Part shown: in pieces, positions 62,774 through 64,000 of the stretch
Numbering within the stretch: the stretch's first letter is position 1
How the letters are laid out: each line of letters starts with the position of its first letter
Assembly: GCF_002211305.1 (NCBI RefSeq)
Contig: NZ_LOKW01000012.1
Coordinates: 310,001 to 374,000 of the forward strand
Length of the DNA stretch: 64,000 nt
From: Rhizobium sp. R634
Lineage (GTDB): Bacteria > Pseudomonadota > Alphaproteobacteria > Rhizobiales > Rhizobiaceae
Reading direction: 5' to 3'
Translations under genes and position numbers: made by a program
The notes under the pieces: generated by a model
The model's database searches: none
What the model saw: the letters and a program-made list of their open reading frames with translations, nothing else
What the model was told of the DNA's origin: nothing

Positions 62774-64000
62774 ATGGCGAGCGACAGGATGGACGGCAAG
62801 GCCGAGGGCGGCGATCCGCGTTTCGAGATCCTGATCGTCGGCATGAACGGCGAGCTGCGCGGCAAGCAGCTTCCATCAGGCGCCGAAGGCAAGGTCTGGG
62901 CCGGCGAGATCCGCTTGCCGACGTCGACGCAATCGCTCGACATCTGGGGCGATGACAATGACGACATTACCGGCCTGTCGCTGACGATCGGCGATCCCGA
63001 CGGCAAGGTCATCCCAGATCGGCGCAGCCTCGCGCCGATGCCCTGGGCGCCGGAGGGCTCGATGCAGGTGCTCGCCACCATGCACGAATTCGACGGCAGC
63101 CCGAGCTTCATGGATCCGCGCGGCATCCTCGCTTCGGTGCTGGAGCGCTATGCCGCGCGCGGGCTGACACCCGTCGTGGCGACCGAGTTGGAATTCTACG
63201 TCATGGCCGGGGACTGGCGCGAGACCGGACGCCCCTCCCCGCCGGAAAGCCTTACCTATCGCGACGAACCGAACGGTTTCCAGCTCTACGACATGAGTGC
63301 CGTCGATACGCTCGACGATTATCTTGGGACGCTGAGAGCCTATGCCAAAGCGCAGGGACTGCCGGTGGATGCAACAACGGCGGAGTTCGGCCCCGGCCAG
63401 TTCGAGGTCAACCTCCTGCACCGCCCCGCTGCGCTGGCTGCGGCCGACGATTGCCTTTATCTCAAGCGTATCGCCGAGCAGGCGGCGCGCCACCACGGGC
63501 TGAAGTCGACCTGTATGGCAAAGCCCTATTCCGAACATGCCGGCTCCGGCTTGCATGTGCATGCGAGCATCGTCGACGAGCAAGGCCGCAATATCCTTGA
63601 TGCCAAGGGCGGCGACCCGAAGCTTTTGAAATCGGTCGCGGCCGGACTGCTTTCGACCATGCGCGAGGCGCAGTTAGTCTTCGCCCCCTTCGCCAATTCC
63701 TACCGGCGCTTCCAGCCGGGCTCCTTCGCACCCGTCGATCTCACCTGGGGCACCGGCCACCGCGGCACCGCGATCCGCATACCTGACAAGGACGGGCCAG
63801 CCGCGCGCATCGAGCATCGGGTCGCCGGCGCCGACGCCAATCCCTATCTGCTGCTTGCGGCGATCCTCGGCGGCATGCTCAACGGCCTCGACGGCGAACT
63901 CGATCCCGGCGAGGAGACGACGCCGTCGTACACGCCGGCAAATACGACGCGGTTGACGCATGATTTCCTGAGCGCGGTCGAGATCTTCCGCGCCTCGCCA
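62774..64000 (+). CDS. glutamine-synthetase-family enzyme, probable gamma-glutamylputrescine synthetase (cut by window end)
   Basis: An open frame of 409 codons runs to the window edge without a stop. It has the GS N-terminal part (LTIGDPDGKVIPDRRSLAPM), the catalytic start TELEFYVM (~139), AEFGPGQFEVNLLH (~204), GSGLHVHASIVDE (~257) and FAPFANSYRRFQPGSFAPVD (~300). A short sequence before the substrate domain and the adjacent SpuC-like gene favour gamma-glutamylation of an amine such as putrescine (PuuA type). Start ATG 62774; ATG 62789 is also possible. Confidence 0.85.
   Translation, partial: MASDRMDGKAEGGDPRFEILIVGMNGELRGKQLPSGAEGKVWAGEIRLPTSTQSLDIWGDDNDDITGLSLTIGDPDGKVIPDRRSLAPMPWAPEGSMQVLATMHEFDGSPSFMDPRGILASVLERYAARGLTPVVATELEFYVMAGDWRETGRPSPPESLTYRDEPNGFQLYDMSAVDTLDDYLGTLRAYAKAQGLPVDATTAEFGPGQFEVNLLHRPAALAAADDCLYLKRIAEQAARHHGLKSTCMAKPYSEHAGSGLHVHASIVDEQGRNILDAKGGDPKLLKSVAAGLLSTMREAQLVFAPFANSYRRFQPGSFAPVDLTWGTGHRGTAIRIPDKDGPAARIEHRVAGADANPYLLLAAILGGMLNGLDGELDPGEETTPSYTPANTTRLTHDFLSAVEIFRASP

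Overview
The window looks like chromosome of a Rhizobium of the leguminosarum/etli group (Alphaproteobacteria). It is GC-rich and densely coded, with strong G/C third-position bias. Pointers are a RopA-type porin, adjacent psd-pssA, an iolR-iolCDEB inositol cluster of the rhizobial type, a galacturonosyltransferase (Rgt-type) cluster of lipopolysaccharide biosynthesis, the long acidic-tailed alphaproteobacterial omega subunit, and several rhizobial palindromic intergenic repeats. I see no prophage, transposase or CRISPR array. All assignments come from reading the sequence and remembered family features; no database search was run.

Layout. 0.1-3.7 kb: an Atm1-type ABC exporter, then phosphatidylserine decarboxylase and phosphatidylserine synthase (phosphatidylethanolamine synthesis). 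4-10.7 kb: small conserved and stress genes, including a frameshifted SOS-associated peptidase, YnfA, a Nudix hydrolase, a YgfZ-like folate protein, an overlapping HD hydrolase/phosphatase pair and an MscS channel. 10.7-18 kb: Cu/Zn superoxide dismutase, an EF-hand protein, a GGDEF-EAL protein downstream of a full CtrA-type box, an HD protein, a MOSC protein, an aldo/keto reductase, recO and a single-domain response regulator. 18.3-28.4 kb: housekeeping genes mostly on the minus strand (Crp/Fnr regulator, era, rnc, lepB, acpS, rsh, rpoZ, smpB, dapA) plus an unlisted DUF3563 micro-gene. 28.6-34.8 kb: lytic transglycosylase, alpha/beta hydrolase, porin, tRNA-Ser(GCT) and a ferredoxin-reductase-like flavoprotein. 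34.9-43.1 kb: inositol catabolism, with a divergent Gfo/Idh/MocA dehydrogenase, iolR, and iolC-iolD-iolE-iolB. 43.4-51.8 kb: PilZ-type proteins, LysR regulator, a PLP aminotransferase, small secreted proteins and AMP nucleosidase.

51.8-54.6 kb holds three tandem YCII/DGPF proteins and an ECF42-type sigma factor. A divergent 71-residue membrane-protein gene shares the promoter region with them. The region carries three copies (in two orientations) of TGTCGA-N17-CG(A/T)C, which matches the promoter motif I recall for ECF42, so the small membrane gene is probably an unrecognised member of this regulon. 54.5-61.3 kb holds a flippase-like membrane protein, a GT2 polyprenyl-phosphate glycosyltransferase and three tandem GT-C transferases of the RgtA/B/C type. 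It shows the footprint of a block duplication followed by reciprocal loss: one copy lost the GT2 gene, the other lost the flippase gene. The right end (61.3-64 kb) has a class III aminotransferase divergent from a glutamine-synthetase-family gene cut by the window edge, probably putrescine/polyamine catabolism.

The iol promoter region has inverted GGAA-N6-TT(C/T)C boxes around a TTGACA promoter, fitting autoregulated repression by IolR. Each of the iolC-D, D-E and E-B gaps contains a strong stem-loop; two of them are 155-bp elements with 33-bp terminal inverted repeats. Bases 1-147 hold no gene I can support beyond the leader of the first one.
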